Shown piece by piece: positions 40,988 to 49,533 of a stretch of 59,364 nucleotides of DNA. The DNA is from a candidate division WOR-3 bacterium. Lineage in GTDB: Bacteria; Hydrothermota; Tepidihabitantia; Tepidihabitantales; Tepidihabitantaceae. The stretch is from the NCBI GenBank assembly GCA_039801085.1, contig JBDRTY010000006.1, forward strand, positions 1 to 59,364, written 5' to 3'. The translations under genes were made by a program, and so were the position numbers. The notes under the pieces are model-generated. The model was not told the origin of the DNA and did not search any database. It was given only the letters and a program-made list of their open reading frames with translations. How positions within the stretch are numbered: position 1 is the stretch's first letter; each line of letters opens with the position of its first letter.

Positions 40988-42460
40988 CTAAGGTAGAATG
41001 AGCAGTTTCAGCATTTTGCCGGATTGGGACAGGAAATATACTCCAGCCCGGTCCGGCCGGCTTAATTTTTTACCGGTGATGTCATAAAACCGAGCACAGG
41101 AGCGCGGAGAAAATTGCCGGGTTCTGAATATCGTCGGCAGGTTCTGGAGCTGCTGATTCAGGCGCGGGGCAGATTCGGTAATTCCCGGAATCTGGGTAAC
41201 CGGGACCCGCAAAACGACCACCGGATTGACAGTCTGGGAGCCGTGTCCCTGTTCATAGATGCCGGCGAGCTGGTCGATGACACAGATAATGAACAGGGAA
41301 TCAGTGACAGCGGGAGCAAGGCACGGGCTGAGCCGGGAGCAGTTATCCGGTCCGGTAAGCCGGAACGGCCGGCTCCAGTGCAGGCCGTTGTCCGGCGACT
41401 GGGCGATCAAAAGGTCGGCACGGGCGATCTGGGTCTGGGGTTCATAGTTCAGGGAGTCATAGTTGAGCCACAGGACATACAAGGTGCCATCCTCCTTCTG
41501 ACCGATGGTTGGACGCAGGACAAATGGATCACCGGGTTCGGCACCGGCGAGCACCGAGCCGGGAGCGAAGCGGAAGACCAGCGACCATGCCGGACTGCGG
41601 TTTTCCTGCCAGTGCCAGATTTCTGCGGGATACTGGTGAGTTCCGTCCCAGATCTGAGTGACCACATTCAGCCGGTCATTGCGGTCAAAGATGGCATAGG
41701 CGCCCTGCCTGCCCGGTTTGGGACTGGTAATAGTGGTCGGAACAGGAAAGATATTCTGGGGTCCGGTCCAGTTAATGCCCGCATCTTCCGAGATGTTGAT
41801 CCAGAGTGCGGATGAGTCCTCATTGGTCCAGACCGCAGCCAGCCGGCTGGAGTTTTCTGAGCCGGCGAGGGTGTAGGTCGGATTTTCGGGCAGAAAGGGT
41901 CCGCAGACCGGAATCGGGTCGGTCCAGGTAATACCGTAATCCGTGGACCGGGAGTAGAGCAGAGTATCACCGGTCGGAACTGCACACAGCAGATGGAGGT
42001 GGTTATTGACCGTGAAGGCAATCGGTGGGCGCTGACATTCAATCAGGCTGGAGTCTGGCGGGCGCATACTGAATATCCCTGAGCCCGGGATGCTTTCCAC
42101 CGCAACTATGGGCCAGCGGGGTTCACGGTTGATGTAACTGGAGATAAAGGGGGAGCGGTAATAGGGCGAACTGCTCCTGGTACAGACTGCGAGGTTTCCG
42201 CCGGCGTTGCGCTGGGAGCCGAACACGCTTGCCTCGCCGGACCAGGTCCGGGTGGTAAAACTGTAAAAGTTTGCCCACATCCCGGTTTTCACCCAGGTGG
42301 TGTAGATCCCGAATCCCGGCAGGTAATAGATCCGCTGCCATGCCGGACCCCAGTTCTGCAGGTCAACGCCGGTTGTGCCGATGGTGTCGGTCTGGATGAG
42401 GGCAGAAAGCGGCGTGAACAGCAGGCCGCAGAGCAGGGTCGCCAGCGGTATTAATCTCAT
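40988..42460 (-). CDS. secreted BNR/sialidase-like propeller protein with sorting tail, copy 1
   Basis: About 490 residues; paralogue of the next gene. Shared stations include IYYLPGFGIYTTW/YIYYDPLRGVHIIY, SPDNGLHWSRPFRLT/SFDNGRTWTPPVRLT and QLAGIYEQGHGS/RQAGSWELGEGS. The signal peptide is MRLIPLATLLCGLLFTPLSA. The tail is FYDITGKKLSRPDRAGVYFLSQ. The ATG at 42460 has GGAGGT five bases upstream; a TTG six codons earlier is less likely. Confidence 0.82.
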   Translation of the reverse strand: MRLIPLATLLCGLLFTPLSALIQTDTIGTTGVDLQNWGPAWQRIYYLPGFGIYTTWVKTGMWANFYSFTTRTWSGEASVFGSQRNAGGNLAVCTRSSSPYYRSPFISSYINREPRWPIVAVESIPGSGIFSMRPPDSSLIECQRPPIAFTVNNHLHLLCAVPTGDTLLYSRSTDYGITWTDPIPVCGPFLPENPTYTLAGSENSSRLAAVWTNEDSSALWINISEDAGINWTGPQNIFPVPTTITSPKPGRQGAYAIFDRNDRLNVVTQIWDGTHQYPAEIWHWQENRSPAWSLVFRFAPGSVLAGAEPGDPFVLRPTIGQKEDGTLYVLWLNYDSLNYEPQTQIARADLLIAQSPDNGLHWSRPFRLTGPDNCSRLSPCLAPAVTDSLFIICVIDQLAGIYEQGHGSQTVNPVVVLRVPVTQIPGITESAPRLNQQLQNLPTIFRTRQFSPRSCARFYDITGKKLSRPDRAGVYFLSQSGKMLKLLILP

Positions 42461-42477
42461 AAGCACCTCCAGTTTCA

Positions 42478-42505
42478 ACTATAACAGAGTAATGATAGCT
42501 GTCAA
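42478..42505 (-). promoter_or_regulatory. promoter of the BNR-like operon
   Basis: On the minus strand TTGACA (42500-42505), 16 bases, TATAGT (42478-42483). It is back to back with the promoter at 42532; the two -35 boxes are 26 bases apart. Confidence 0.6.
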
Positions 42506-42531
42506 CTGACAGGATGGAGGAGTGTCAGAGG

Positions 42532-42560
42532 TTGACAATCGGCTGCGGGCGGGGTATAAA
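42532..42560 (+). promoter_or_regulatory. promoter of the transporter gene and its leader peptide
   Basis: TTGACA (42532-42537), 17 bases, TATAAA (42555-42560), then six bases to the ATG of a 10-codon ORF at 42567. Confidence 0.65.
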
Positions 42561-42566
42561 CTGGGA

Positions 42567-42599
42567 ATGTCTTTATTCCCGGAGTTTCAGCCTCGATGA
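42567..42599 (+). CDS. possible 10-codon leaderless leader peptide
   Basis: The frame reads MSLFPEFQPR then TGA. Its ATG is where the mRNA should begin, and its TGA overlaps the ATG of the transporter gene (ATGA at 42596). Terminating ribosomes could restart on the transporter. Confidence 0.4.
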   Translation: MSLFPEFQPR

Positions 42600-43834
42600 T
42601 TCCGATTGTCGTATTAGGGCTGGTTCTGCTGCTGATTGCGGTCCGGCAACTCGGTCCGGTAAAATTTCAGATCTGGCAGGTGATGACCGGCGGAGCGCTG
42701 GCAGTACTGCTGAGCGGCAGTATCAGGCCGCTGGAAGCCCTGAGGGCGGTGAACTGGGAGGTGATGCTCTTTCTGTTCAGCATGTTTCTGATCGGAGCGG
42801 CACTGGAGGAGAGCGGATATCTCGCCCGGCTCGCCTATCTGCTTTTCTGCCGGGCAAGGACGCGGGATCAGCTGCTGCTGATGATCCTTTTCGGATTCGG
42901 GCTTCTGTCGGCGCTGCTGATGAATGATACCTTGGCGATTGTCGGCACGCCGGTCGTGCTGTTAATGGCGGAAAGACACCGGATCAATGTCCGTGCCCTG
43001 TTGATCGCTCTTGCCTTTGCGGTGACGATCGGTAGTGCCGCAAGTCCGCTCGGCAATCCCCAGAATTTTCTCATTGCCACTGAGGCGGCAATTTCCAGCC
43101 CCTTTGTCGTATTTCTCCGGATGCTTTTGATACCGACGCTGCTCAATCTGCTGGTTGCCTTCGGAATGCTCAAGCTGTTTTACCGGGAGTATTTCAACAA
43201 CACGGTGCTCAATCACTGTGCGGAGGAGATCAGCGACAGCCACCTCGCCCGGCTTGCCCGGCTGGCACTGATTCTGCTGGCAGGGCTGATTCTGATAAAA
43301 ATCGCTGCCGGTCTGTTTCCTGCCGGTCCGGAATTGAAGCTGGTATACATAACAGTAATTGCTGCCCTGCCGATTCTGATCTTCAGCCCGCGCCGCCTGG
43401 AGCTGATTCGGAAGGTGGACTGGCACACCCTGATCTTCTTTGCAGCGATGTTTATCCTGATGGCCAGTGTGTGGCGGGCAGGGTTTTTTCAATCGCTGAT
43501 CAGTCAGCTGCAGCTGAATCTGCGTTCGCTGCCGGTAATTATGGTCATGAGTGTGCTGCTGAGTCAGTTCATTTCCAATGTGCCGCTGGTGGCACTCTAT
43601 CTGCCGATCCTGCTTGAGAACGGGGTGTCAGAGCGGGCGCTGATGGCGCTGGCAGCCGGGAGTACAATTGTCGGCAATATGCTGATTATGGGCGCGGCAA
43701 GCAATGTGATCATCATTCAGAATGCCGAGCGCCGCTCCAGGGAGACGATCACATTGACTGACTTTGCCCGGATCGGTATTCCCCTGACCCTGCTCAACGG
43801 GCTGGTGTATCTGGGATTTCTGTATCTGTTCTGA
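42596..43834 (+). CDS. ion transporter of the ArsB/CitMHS/SLC13-like superfamily
   Basis: A 412-residue inner-membrane protein with about eleven transmembrane helices in two homologous halves. SALLMNDTLAIVGTPVVLL and SAASPLGNPQNFLIA in the first half, and SQFISNVPLVALYLP and NMLIMGAASNVIIIQNAE in the second, are typical of the ion transporter superfamily substrate sites. Whether it moves dicarboxylate, arsenite or Na+/H+ cannot be decided. A weak GGAG lies 11 bases before the ATG; coupling to the leader ORF may matter. Confidence 0.85.
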   Translation: MIPIVVLGLVLLLIAVRQLGPVKFQIWQVMTGGALAVLLSGSIRPLEALRAVNWEVMLFLFSMFLIGAALEESGYLARLAYLLFCRARTRDQLLLMILFGFGLLSALLMNDTLAIVGTPVVLLMAERHRINVRALLIALAFAVTIGSAASPLGNPQNFLIATEAAISSPFVVFLRMLLIPTLLNLLVAFGMLKLFYREYFNNTVLNHCAEEISDSHLARLARLALILLAGLILIKIAAGLFPAGPELKLVYITVIAALPILIFSPRRLELIRKVDWHTLIFFAAMFILMASVWRAGFFQSLISQLQLNLRSLPVIMVMSVLLSQFISNVPLVALYLPILLENGVSERALMALAAGSTIVGNMLIMGAASNVIIIQNAERRSRETITLTDFARIGIPLTLLNGLVYLGFLYLF

Positions 43835-43845
43835 GCGGGCGGCAC

Positions 43846-43873
43846 TTGACACAGTCCGGTGCTGCAATATAAT
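43846..43873 (+). promoter_or_regulatory. leaderless promoter of the sugar isomerase gene
   Basis: TTGACA (43846-43851), 16 bases, TATAAT (43868-43873), both perfect consensus, then five bases to GTG 43879. Confidence 0.75.
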
Positions 43874-43878
43874 CCATT

Positions 43879-44727
43879 GTGCTGGATAGCGAAACGCTGC
43901 AACGGCGGTTAGGAATACAGATCCTTTTTGATTTTACTGATATCATCACAGCAATTGATTTCGCTGCCGGCAACGGCTTCGGTGTGCTGGAGCTCAACCT
44001 CGGTAACATCCGGTTCGGCAATCAGCTCCGACAGGCAGGGAAGCGTGATCAGGTACGCCGGCACGCCCGGGCAGCAGGGGTGAAGCTGGCGATTCATGCC
44101 CTGGAGGGTCCATCGTTCTTTATTCCCAGTGAACGGGTGCGGCGTTGTGCAGTTGTGGAGCTGAAGCGGACGCTGGACTGGGCAGCCGATATCGGCGCCC
44201 GGAATGTCATCATGCATCTCGGCTTTGACATGCACTACGGTTATGGCGGAGGCAACCGGTTTACTCATGAGGAGTTCCCGGAATATTATGAGCAGGCACT
44301 GCTTGCGGCGCTGGGAGAGTTGAAATCCTATGCCCGGGACCGGGCGCGGCTGTGTGTGGAGAATGTCGGCGGGTTCCGGTTTGCACCTGCAAAGAAGATT
44401 TTACCCAGACTCCTGGGCGGAAGCCTGGGGTTGTGTTTTGATATCGGTCATATCGCAATTCTGCCGAAAGAGCAGCAGGAGATGGAGCTTGCCTTTTTTC
44501 AGCGGTTTTGTTCCAGGATCTTTCACGCCCATCTCCACCATAACAACGGCATCAGGGATCAGCATCTGCCGCTGGGCGCGGGAACTGCTGATGTCAAGCC
44601 CTATCTGGAACTGCTGGTGAGCAGCCCGGCATGGCTGGTGTTTGAGACCCGGCCCCGGGAGGTGGCGCTTGCCAGCCGGGATTACTTCATTACCCGGCTG
44701 CTGCCGGAGCTGGGGAAAAAGGGGTGA
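43879..44727 (+). CDS. sugar phosphate isomerase/epimerase (AP endonuclease 2-like TIM barrel)
   Basis: A 282-residue xylose-isomerase-like TIM barrel. Metal ligands typical of the family appear in order: NVIMHLGFDMH, LCVENVGGF, LCFDIGHIAI and FHAHLHHNNG, plus the final FETRPRE. The substrate is unknown. It starts at a leaderless GTG. The stop shares one base with the epimerase ATG. Confidence 0.85.
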   Translation: MLDSETLQRRLGIQILFDFTDIITAIDFAAGNGFGVLELNLGNIRFGNQLRQAGKRDQVRRHARAAGVKLAIHALEGPSFFIPSERVRRCAVVELKRTLDWAADIGARNVIMHLGFDMHYGYGGGNRFTHEEFPEYYEQALLAALGELKSYARDRARLCVENVGGFRFAPAKKILPRLLGGSLGLCFDIGHIAILPKEQQEMELAFFQRFCSRIFHAHLHHNNGIRDQHLPLGAGTADVKPYLELLVSSPAWLVFETRPREVALASRDYFITRLLPELGKKG

Positions 44728-45686
44728 TGGCCAGGGTGCTGGTGACCGGTGCCAACGGGTTTATCGGTTCCCATTTATGTGAATATCTGGTGCATCAGGG
44801 TTATCAGGTGCGGGCGCTGGTCCGTAAAACCAGCAACCGGGAGTGGCTGGAAGGTCTGCCGGTGGAGCTTTTTTTCGGGGATCTGACTTCACCGGATACG
44901 CTCAAGGATGCGGTGGCGGGCGTGCAGGCGGTTCTGCATACAGCGGCGGTGGTCCGGGCAAGGCGGCAGGAGGATTTTGTCCGGGTAAATTATGAAGGGA
45001 CGAAGGCGCTCGCCTGGCTGGCAGCCGAAGCAGGGATTGAGCGTTTTGTACTCTTTTCCTCGGTAGCGGCCGCAGGACCGGGGTCACCGGATCGTCCGCT
45101 GGATGAAACCCGGGCCCCGATGCCGGTGAGTAACTATGGGCGGGCAAAGCTGGCAGCAGAAAATGCGGTTCTGGAGTTGAGGGGGCAAATGAAGGTCGTT
45201 ATTCTCCGTTTTCCGGCGGTCTACGGTCCAAGAGACCGGGACGGGCTCATGCTCTGGCGGACATTTGCCCGGGGCTGGGCACCGGTCCTGGGCGGAACCT
45301 TTTCGCTCATCTATGTTGCGGATGCGGTCCGGGCGGCGGTGCTGGCAATGGAACGGGATGTTCCGTCCGGTGCAATTTATTTTGTTTCGGACGGTAATTG
45401 CTATAATTACGATATGATTGCCCGGGAGTGGGAACGGATTACGGGCAAGAGATTACGGCGGCTCAGAGTGCCGCCGATGCTGGGAATGCTGGCAGCCCGG
45501 ATTTATTCCTGGTTGAAGCGGGAAGGGACGATCTTCAATCCGGATAAAGTCCGGGAGCTTTGTCAGCAATGCTGGGTCTGTGAAAACAGCCGGGCAGAAA
45601 CCGAGCTCGGTTTCAAGTCCGAATACGATTTGTGTAGGGGTGGCGAAATAACGCTGAGGTGGTATAAGGAGAGGGGATGGATATAG
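44727..45686 (+). CDS. NAD-dependent epimerase/dehydratase
   Basis: A 319-residue extended short-chain dehydrogenase. VLVTGANGFIGSHLCEYL binds NAD(P); the active site is FSSVAAAG with NYGRAK (Y-x3-K). It resembles dihydroflavonol-reductase-like or sugar-nucleotide epimerases; specificity is unknown. The ATG at 44727 shares its A with the TGA of the upstream gene. It overlaps the next small gene by ten bases. Confidence 0.85.
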   Translation: MARVLVTGANGFIGSHLCEYLVHQGYQVRALVRKTSNREWLEGLPVELFFGDLTSPDTLKDAVAGVQAVLHTAAVVRARRQEDFVRVNYEGTKALAWLAAEAGIERFVLFSSVAAAGPGSPDRPLDETRAPMPVSNYGRAKLAAENAVLELRGQMKVVILRFPAVYGPRDRDGLMLWRTFARGWAPVLGGTFSLIYVADAVRAAVLAMERDVPSGAIYFVSDGNCYNYDMIAREWERITGKRLRRLRVPPMLGMLAARIYSWLKREGTIFNPDKVRELCQQCWVCENSRAETELGFKSEYDLCRGGEITLRWYKERGWI

Positions 45687-46012
45687 AGGAAGAGAATAAA
45701 AACCGGGGTGCAAACCGGGGCAGGCGCATCCCGAATCCTGAAGGTGTCGCCCGCGAACTCGAGGCACGCTGTCAGGAGCTGGGGGTCAGGGTGATCTATG
45801 ATGACCTGCGCGGTGAAGGTGGAATCTGCCGGGTTCGGGACCGGCTGATGGTGATCATCAACCGCCGGGTTTCGGTTCAGACCAGGATCCGGATGCTGGA
45901 AACGGCACTGCAGCGGGCGGAGCGGTCAGTATTTGTTTCTTCAACGGAGAAAAGTCAGCCCGGTCAGACGGCAGTAGCGGATCCTGCCGGGGTGCGCAAA
46001 AAGGGTAATTAG
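45677..46012 (+). CDS. small protein of unknown function
   Basis: A 111-residue protein with a charged N-terminus and a core reading ELGVRVIYDDLRGEGGICRV, RDRLMVIINRRVS, then a helix TRIRMLETALQRA. I do not know a function. AGGAGAGGGG precedes the ATG. It is the third gene of the isomerase-epimerase run. Confidence 0.65.
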   Translation: MDIEEENKNRGANRGRRIPNPEGVARELEARCQELGVRVIYDDLRGEGGICRVRDRLMVIINRRVSVQTRIRMLETALQRAERSVFVSSTEKSQPGQTAVADPAGVRKKGN

Positions 46013-46027
46013 CAAAAAACTGCCCGG

Positions 46028-46750
46028 TCAGTTGCCTGTCTCCAGCTGACGCAGGAGCCATTCGGCTTCGGGCTTGTCATCAAGATAGAAATCGGCAGGA
46101 TAGGTGGGTTTTGCTGTCTTCAACAGCAGGCGCAGTTGCTCACGGGCAGCATCCCTTCTGCCCTGTTTGAGGTAGACACGGGCGAGGTCAAGCCGGATCA
46201 CGGTGTAGTTGGGATCGAGCCGCAGTCCCTTTATCAGATATCTTTCCGCCTGCTTCAGGTCCCCACCGGCAAAGGGTGGCAGTTCGTAATAAAGCACACC
46301 AAGGGCTTCATAAACTGTGGGATAATTTGAGTCCAGTTCCAGTACCCGGTGGAATGCCTTTTTCAACGCTGGCACCATAAATAATGAGTTCAGTACCCCA
46401 CGGGTTTCTCCGATCCTGCCTTGGGCAACTGCCCACCACATATGGCCATCCGGATTGTTAGGATTGACCTGCTGCAGGGTTTCGGCAATCGCCCGGGCGC
46501 GCTCAAAAAACCTGATTTTTTGTTCCCGGTCCGGTTCCAATTCGCCCAGCTGAGTGTGAATCCGGGACCAGAGGTAAAGGGTCGGTTCATGGCGCGGGTC
46601 AAGCTGGCGGGCGTGAGCGAGGAGTTGATAGGCGGAGTCAAGATAATGCGGATTGAGATGCCGGTTGAACAGAAAATAGCTAGCACGGTTGCAGATCGTG
46701 TCAATCCGGCTTACGGTGCTTAGAAGGGAAAAAATCAGTAAACAGGCCAT
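46028..46750 (-). CDS. TPR-like lipid/periplasmic protein, TatT/RMD-like
   Basis: A 240-residue protein with a short N-terminal hydrophobic segment (about 1-12, likely signal or anchor) and helical repeats. The station WWAVAQGRIGETRGVLNS, then ALKKAFHRVLELDSNYP and GGDLKQAERYL, resembles the TatT/regulator-of-microtubule-dynamics TPR family. It starts immediately after the acyl-CoA ligase stop and is co-translated. Confidence 0.72.
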   Translation of the reverse strand: MACLLIFSLLSTVSRIDTICNRASYFLFNRHLNPHYLDSAYQLLAHARQLDPRHEPTLYLWSRIHTQLGELEPDREQKIRFFERARAIAETLQQVNPNNPDGHMWWAVAQGRIGETRGVLNSLFMVPALKKAFHRVLELDSNYPTVYEALGVLYYELPPFAGGDLKQAERYLIKGLRLDPNYTVIRLDLARVYLKQGRRDAAREQLRLLLKTAKPTYPADFYLDDKPEAEWLLRQLETGN

Positions 46751-48541
46751 TTATTCTTCCTGATACATGGAGTCGATCAGGGAAGTATATACCCGGCTGA
46801 TTTCCGGACGCCGGGTTTTGAGCGTGGGAGTCAGAAGGCCGTTTTCCACCGTAAACGGCTCAGCAATGAGCCGGAACTTGCGGATCTGCTCATAAGGGGC
46901 AAAGGGGCGGAGACAGCGGTCAATTTCGGAACGGAACAGGCTGATGATCTGCGGGTGCGTGAGCAGGTCCTCATAGCGCTGAAAAGGTATGCGGTTTTCC
47001 CGGGCGTAATCTTCCAGGGTGAGCCGGGCGGGAACCAGCAGTGCAACCAGATAGGGCCGGCGATCGCCGATGACCACCGCCTGTTCAATGAATTTTGATG
47101 CCAGCAGCGCCTGTTCGATCGGCACCGGTGCAATGTTCTTCCCATAGGAGTTGACGATCAGCTCTTTGATCCTGCCGGTAATGATCAGGTTCCCCTCAGA
47201 GTCAAATCTTCCCTGGTCGCCAGTATGAAACCAGCCTTCAGGATCGATCACGCGGGCGGTCTCCTCCGGCTTTTGGTAATAGCCGAGCATGACATTGGGT
47301 CCGCGCACCAGAATTTCGTCATTTTCTCCGATTTTGACCTCAACGCCGGGGAACGGTTTGCCTACCGTGCCCACCTTTTCGGCGCCGGGAACTGCCGCGC
47401 AGACGACGGGTGAGGTTTCGGTCAGACCGTAACCTTCAACAAGGTTGAACCCGAGATTCCGGATTGTGCGTGCCAGTTTCCGTTCGAGCGGTGCGCCGCC
47501 GGAAACAATAAGCCGGATTCTGCCGCCGCCCAGTTTCCGCAGTTTGCGCACCACCAGGAGATCAAGGAGCATCTTTTTCAGCATCAGTCCGAGCGGAACC
47601 CGGCGTTTCCGGGATTTGAGCTGATGGTACCGGTTCAGGCTCTTAATCGTGGCGATCATCAAAATCCGCTGGAGAGCCGGACCGGTCAGGACCTTTTCCT
47701 GAACGGCATTATAAACCTTTTCGAGCACGCGGGGGACGACAATCAGCAGTGTCGGCCGGACTGCAGCCACATCCTCGCGGATCGTCTGGAGCGATTCCGC
47801 ATAGGCGATGGCGGCGCCGGCAAAAAGCATGGTGTAATACCCGCAGGTCCGTTCGAACATATGACAGAGCGGGAGAAAGGAGACGAGCGTATCCTTCTCC
47901 GTGACATTGAAGCGCTCAATTGCCGCCTGGACATTGGACATGATGTTGCGGTGGGTGAGCATGGCGCCCTTGGGCTCACCGGTAGTCCCTGATGTATAGC
48001 AGATGGTCAGCAGGTCATCAGGTTTTGCAGGATGGGGTTCAAGCAGTCCCGGTTTGGTTTTCAGGGTATCTGCCCCCTGCTGCTGGAGACGGGTAAAGCT
48101 GATGATTCTTGCATCCGCACCGGCGGAGGGCTCGAAAAATGTGATGACCAGCTTCAAGCCCGGGATTGAGTTCAGTCGGGGGAGGAGCGGGTTGAGCAGG
48201 TCCGGTGACTCCACAAACAGGTGTGATACCTCGGCATCTCTGAGGATGTATTCTACCGTATCCAGGGCAAGGGTGTGATAGACGGGAACTACGACCGCGC
48301 CCAGCTTGATGGTGGCGAGATCGGCAATTACCCAATCCGGACGGTTGTAGGAATAGATCCCAACCCGCATTCCCGGTTTGACACCGCAGGCAGCCAGTCC
48401 GGCGGCAGTTTCGTCAACCAGCCGGTTCAGCTGCTCAAAGGTGATCGGCTGAAACCGGCCCCTGACCTTGTGCAGCAGGGCAGGTTTGGGTCCGCAGCGC
48501 CGGACTGCGGCGCTGAATGCTTCATAGACCGTGTCCTTCAT
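46751..48541 (-). CDS. long-chain acyl-CoA synthetase (AMP-binding)
   Basis: A 596-residue adenylate-forming enzyme activating fatty acids with ATP and CoA. The P-loop-like ICYTSGTTGEPKGAMLTHRN, FLPLCHMFER, EGYGLTETSPVV, GWFHTGDQGRFDSEG and IKELIVNSYGKNIAP are in the proper order, close to the FadD15 branch. A leaderless promoter lies upstream (TTGACT-N16-CATATT, six bases to the ATG). Confidence 0.92.
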   Translation of the reverse strand: MKDTVYEAFSAAVRRCGPKPALLHKVRGRFQPITFEQLNRLVDETAAGLAACGVKPGMRVGIYSYNRPDWVIADLATIKLGAVVVPVYHTLALDTVEYILRDAEVSHLFVESPDLLNPLLPRLNSIPGLKLVITFFEPSAGADARIISFTRLQQQGADTLKTKPGLLEPHPAKPDDLLTICYTSGTTGEPKGAMLTHRNIMSNVQAAIERFNVTEKDTLVSFLPLCHMFERTCGYYTMLFAGAAIAYAESLQTIREDVAAVRPTLLIVVPRVLEKVYNAVQEKVLTGPALQRILMIATIKSLNRYHQLKSRKRRVPLGLMLKKMLLDLLVVRKLRKLGGGRIRLIVSGGAPLERKLARTIRNLGFNLVEGYGLTETSPVVCAAVPGAEKVGTVGKPFPGVEVKIGENDEILVRGPNVMLGYYQKPEETARVIDPEGWFHTGDQGRFDSEGNLIITGRIKELIVNSYGKNIAPVPIEQALLASKFIEQAVVIGDRRPYLVALLVPARLTLEDYARENRIPFQRYEDLLTHPQIISLFRSEIDRCLRPFAPYEQIRKFRLIAEPFTVENGLLTPTLKTRRPEISRVYTSLIDSMYQEE

Positions 48542-48547
48542 AAATGA

Positions 48548-48575
48548 AATATGAACAGCTTCCGGAGAAAGTCAA
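48548..48575 (-). promoter_or_regulatory. leaderless promoter of the acyl-CoA synthetase gene
   Basis: On the minus strand TTGACT (48570-48575), 16 bases, CATATT (48548-48553), six bases, ATG. Divergent from the promoter at 48589, with 13 bases between the -35 boxes. Confidence 0.6.
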
Positions 48576-48588
48576 GATGCGGGCGTGA

Positions 48589-48617
48589 TTGACAGCGGAG
48601 CCAAAACCACCTATATT
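48589..48617 (+). promoter_or_regulatory. leaderless promoter of the YbbR-domain gene
   Basis: TTGACA (48589-48594), 17 bases, TATATT (48612-48617), six bases, then GTG at 48624. Confidence 0.7.
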
Positions 48618-48623
48618 GATGTT

Positions 48624-49532
48624 GTGCATCTGCTCCGGATCATAACCAGCAACCTCGGATTGAAAATACTGGCACTTTTTTTTGCGGTATTCCTCTGGCT
48701 CGTGGCGGTGCTGGACCGGAGTTATGAGGTCCGGGTAAGGGTGCCGATTGTCCTTGGTGACCAGCGGCAGGAGGCGCGGGTAATTACCGATGTTGATGCC
48801 CGGACCGCGGTGGTCACGATCAGCGGCAAGGGCAAGGAGCTGCTGCGGCTCCGTCCCCAGCGGCTGGAGTTCCGGCCGGTAGTGCCGGAAGGCAGATTCG
48901 GCTCCCGGCAGATCAAACTGAATGTCAGCGATCTCAATCTTCCCGGCAATCTGAGCGTCCGGGCGGTGGAACCGGAGGTGATCGAGGTCCGGCTCGGTCC
49001 CGCAGCTTCCAAAGAGGTCAAGGTGACCGTGCCGACCAAGGGGCAGCCCGGTGGTGGAATGATGGTTTCCGAACTCCGGGTCAATACTTTGGTCCGGGTA
49101 ACGGGTACGGCAGGAGATATTGAGCAGATTGCCGAGATCTCTACCGAGACGCTGGATCTGAGTTCAGTTCGCAGTAACGAGGTGCGGAGGCTGGCGGTTC
49201 AGGTGCCACGAGCGGGGGTTACATGCACACCCGAAACGGTCGAGGTCGAGATTCGGCTGGAGAAAGAGGGGGCAAGGATTTTGCTCGGACTGCCGGTCCG
49301 GGTGCTGGCACCGCCCACCTGTGAAGTCCGGGTTGAGCCGGCTGAGGCACAGGTGGCAATTGCCGGTCCGGCAGACCGGATCGATTCCATTGAGCCATCG
49401 GATATTACGGTCCAGATCAAAATTTCCAGTTTGAGTCCAGGGCAATATCGGCTGGGGGCGGATGTGGTGTTGCCCGAAAAGTTCCGGCTGGTGAAGATTG
49501 AGCCGCTGCTTTTTGATGTGACCGTCCGCTGA
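48624..49532 (+). CDS. YbbR-domain protein
   Basis: About 302 residues: an N-terminal membrane anchor (LGLKILALFFAVFLWLVAVL, about 10-29) followed by three to four YbbR-type beta-rich repeats with 'V.V.G....L..I' and 'L.S' stations. In Firmicutes such proteins (CdaR) regulate the diadenylate cyclase; no cyclase gene lies here. The promoter sets the GTG start. TsaD begins one base after its stop. Confidence 0.85.
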   Translation: MHLLRIITSNLGLKILALFFAVFLWLVAVLDRSYEVRVRVPIVLGDQRQEARVITDVDARTAVVTISGKGKELLRLRPQRLEFRPVVPEGRFGSRQIKLNVSDLNLPGNLSVRAVEPEVIEVRLGPAASKEVKVTVPTKGQPGGGMMVSELRVNTLVRVTGTAGDIEQIAEISTETLDLSSVRSNEVRRLAVQVPRAGVTCTPETVEVEIRLEKEGARILLGLPVRVLAPPTCEVRVEPAEAQVAIAGPADRIDSIEPSDITVQIKISSLSPGQYRLGADVVLPEKFRLVKIEPLLFDVTVR

Positions 49533-49533
49533 A

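Noticed and set aside
39541-42460. True sialidases
   Set aside because: Asp-box-like strands are present but the catalytic Arg triad, Tyr and Glu set cannot be recognised.
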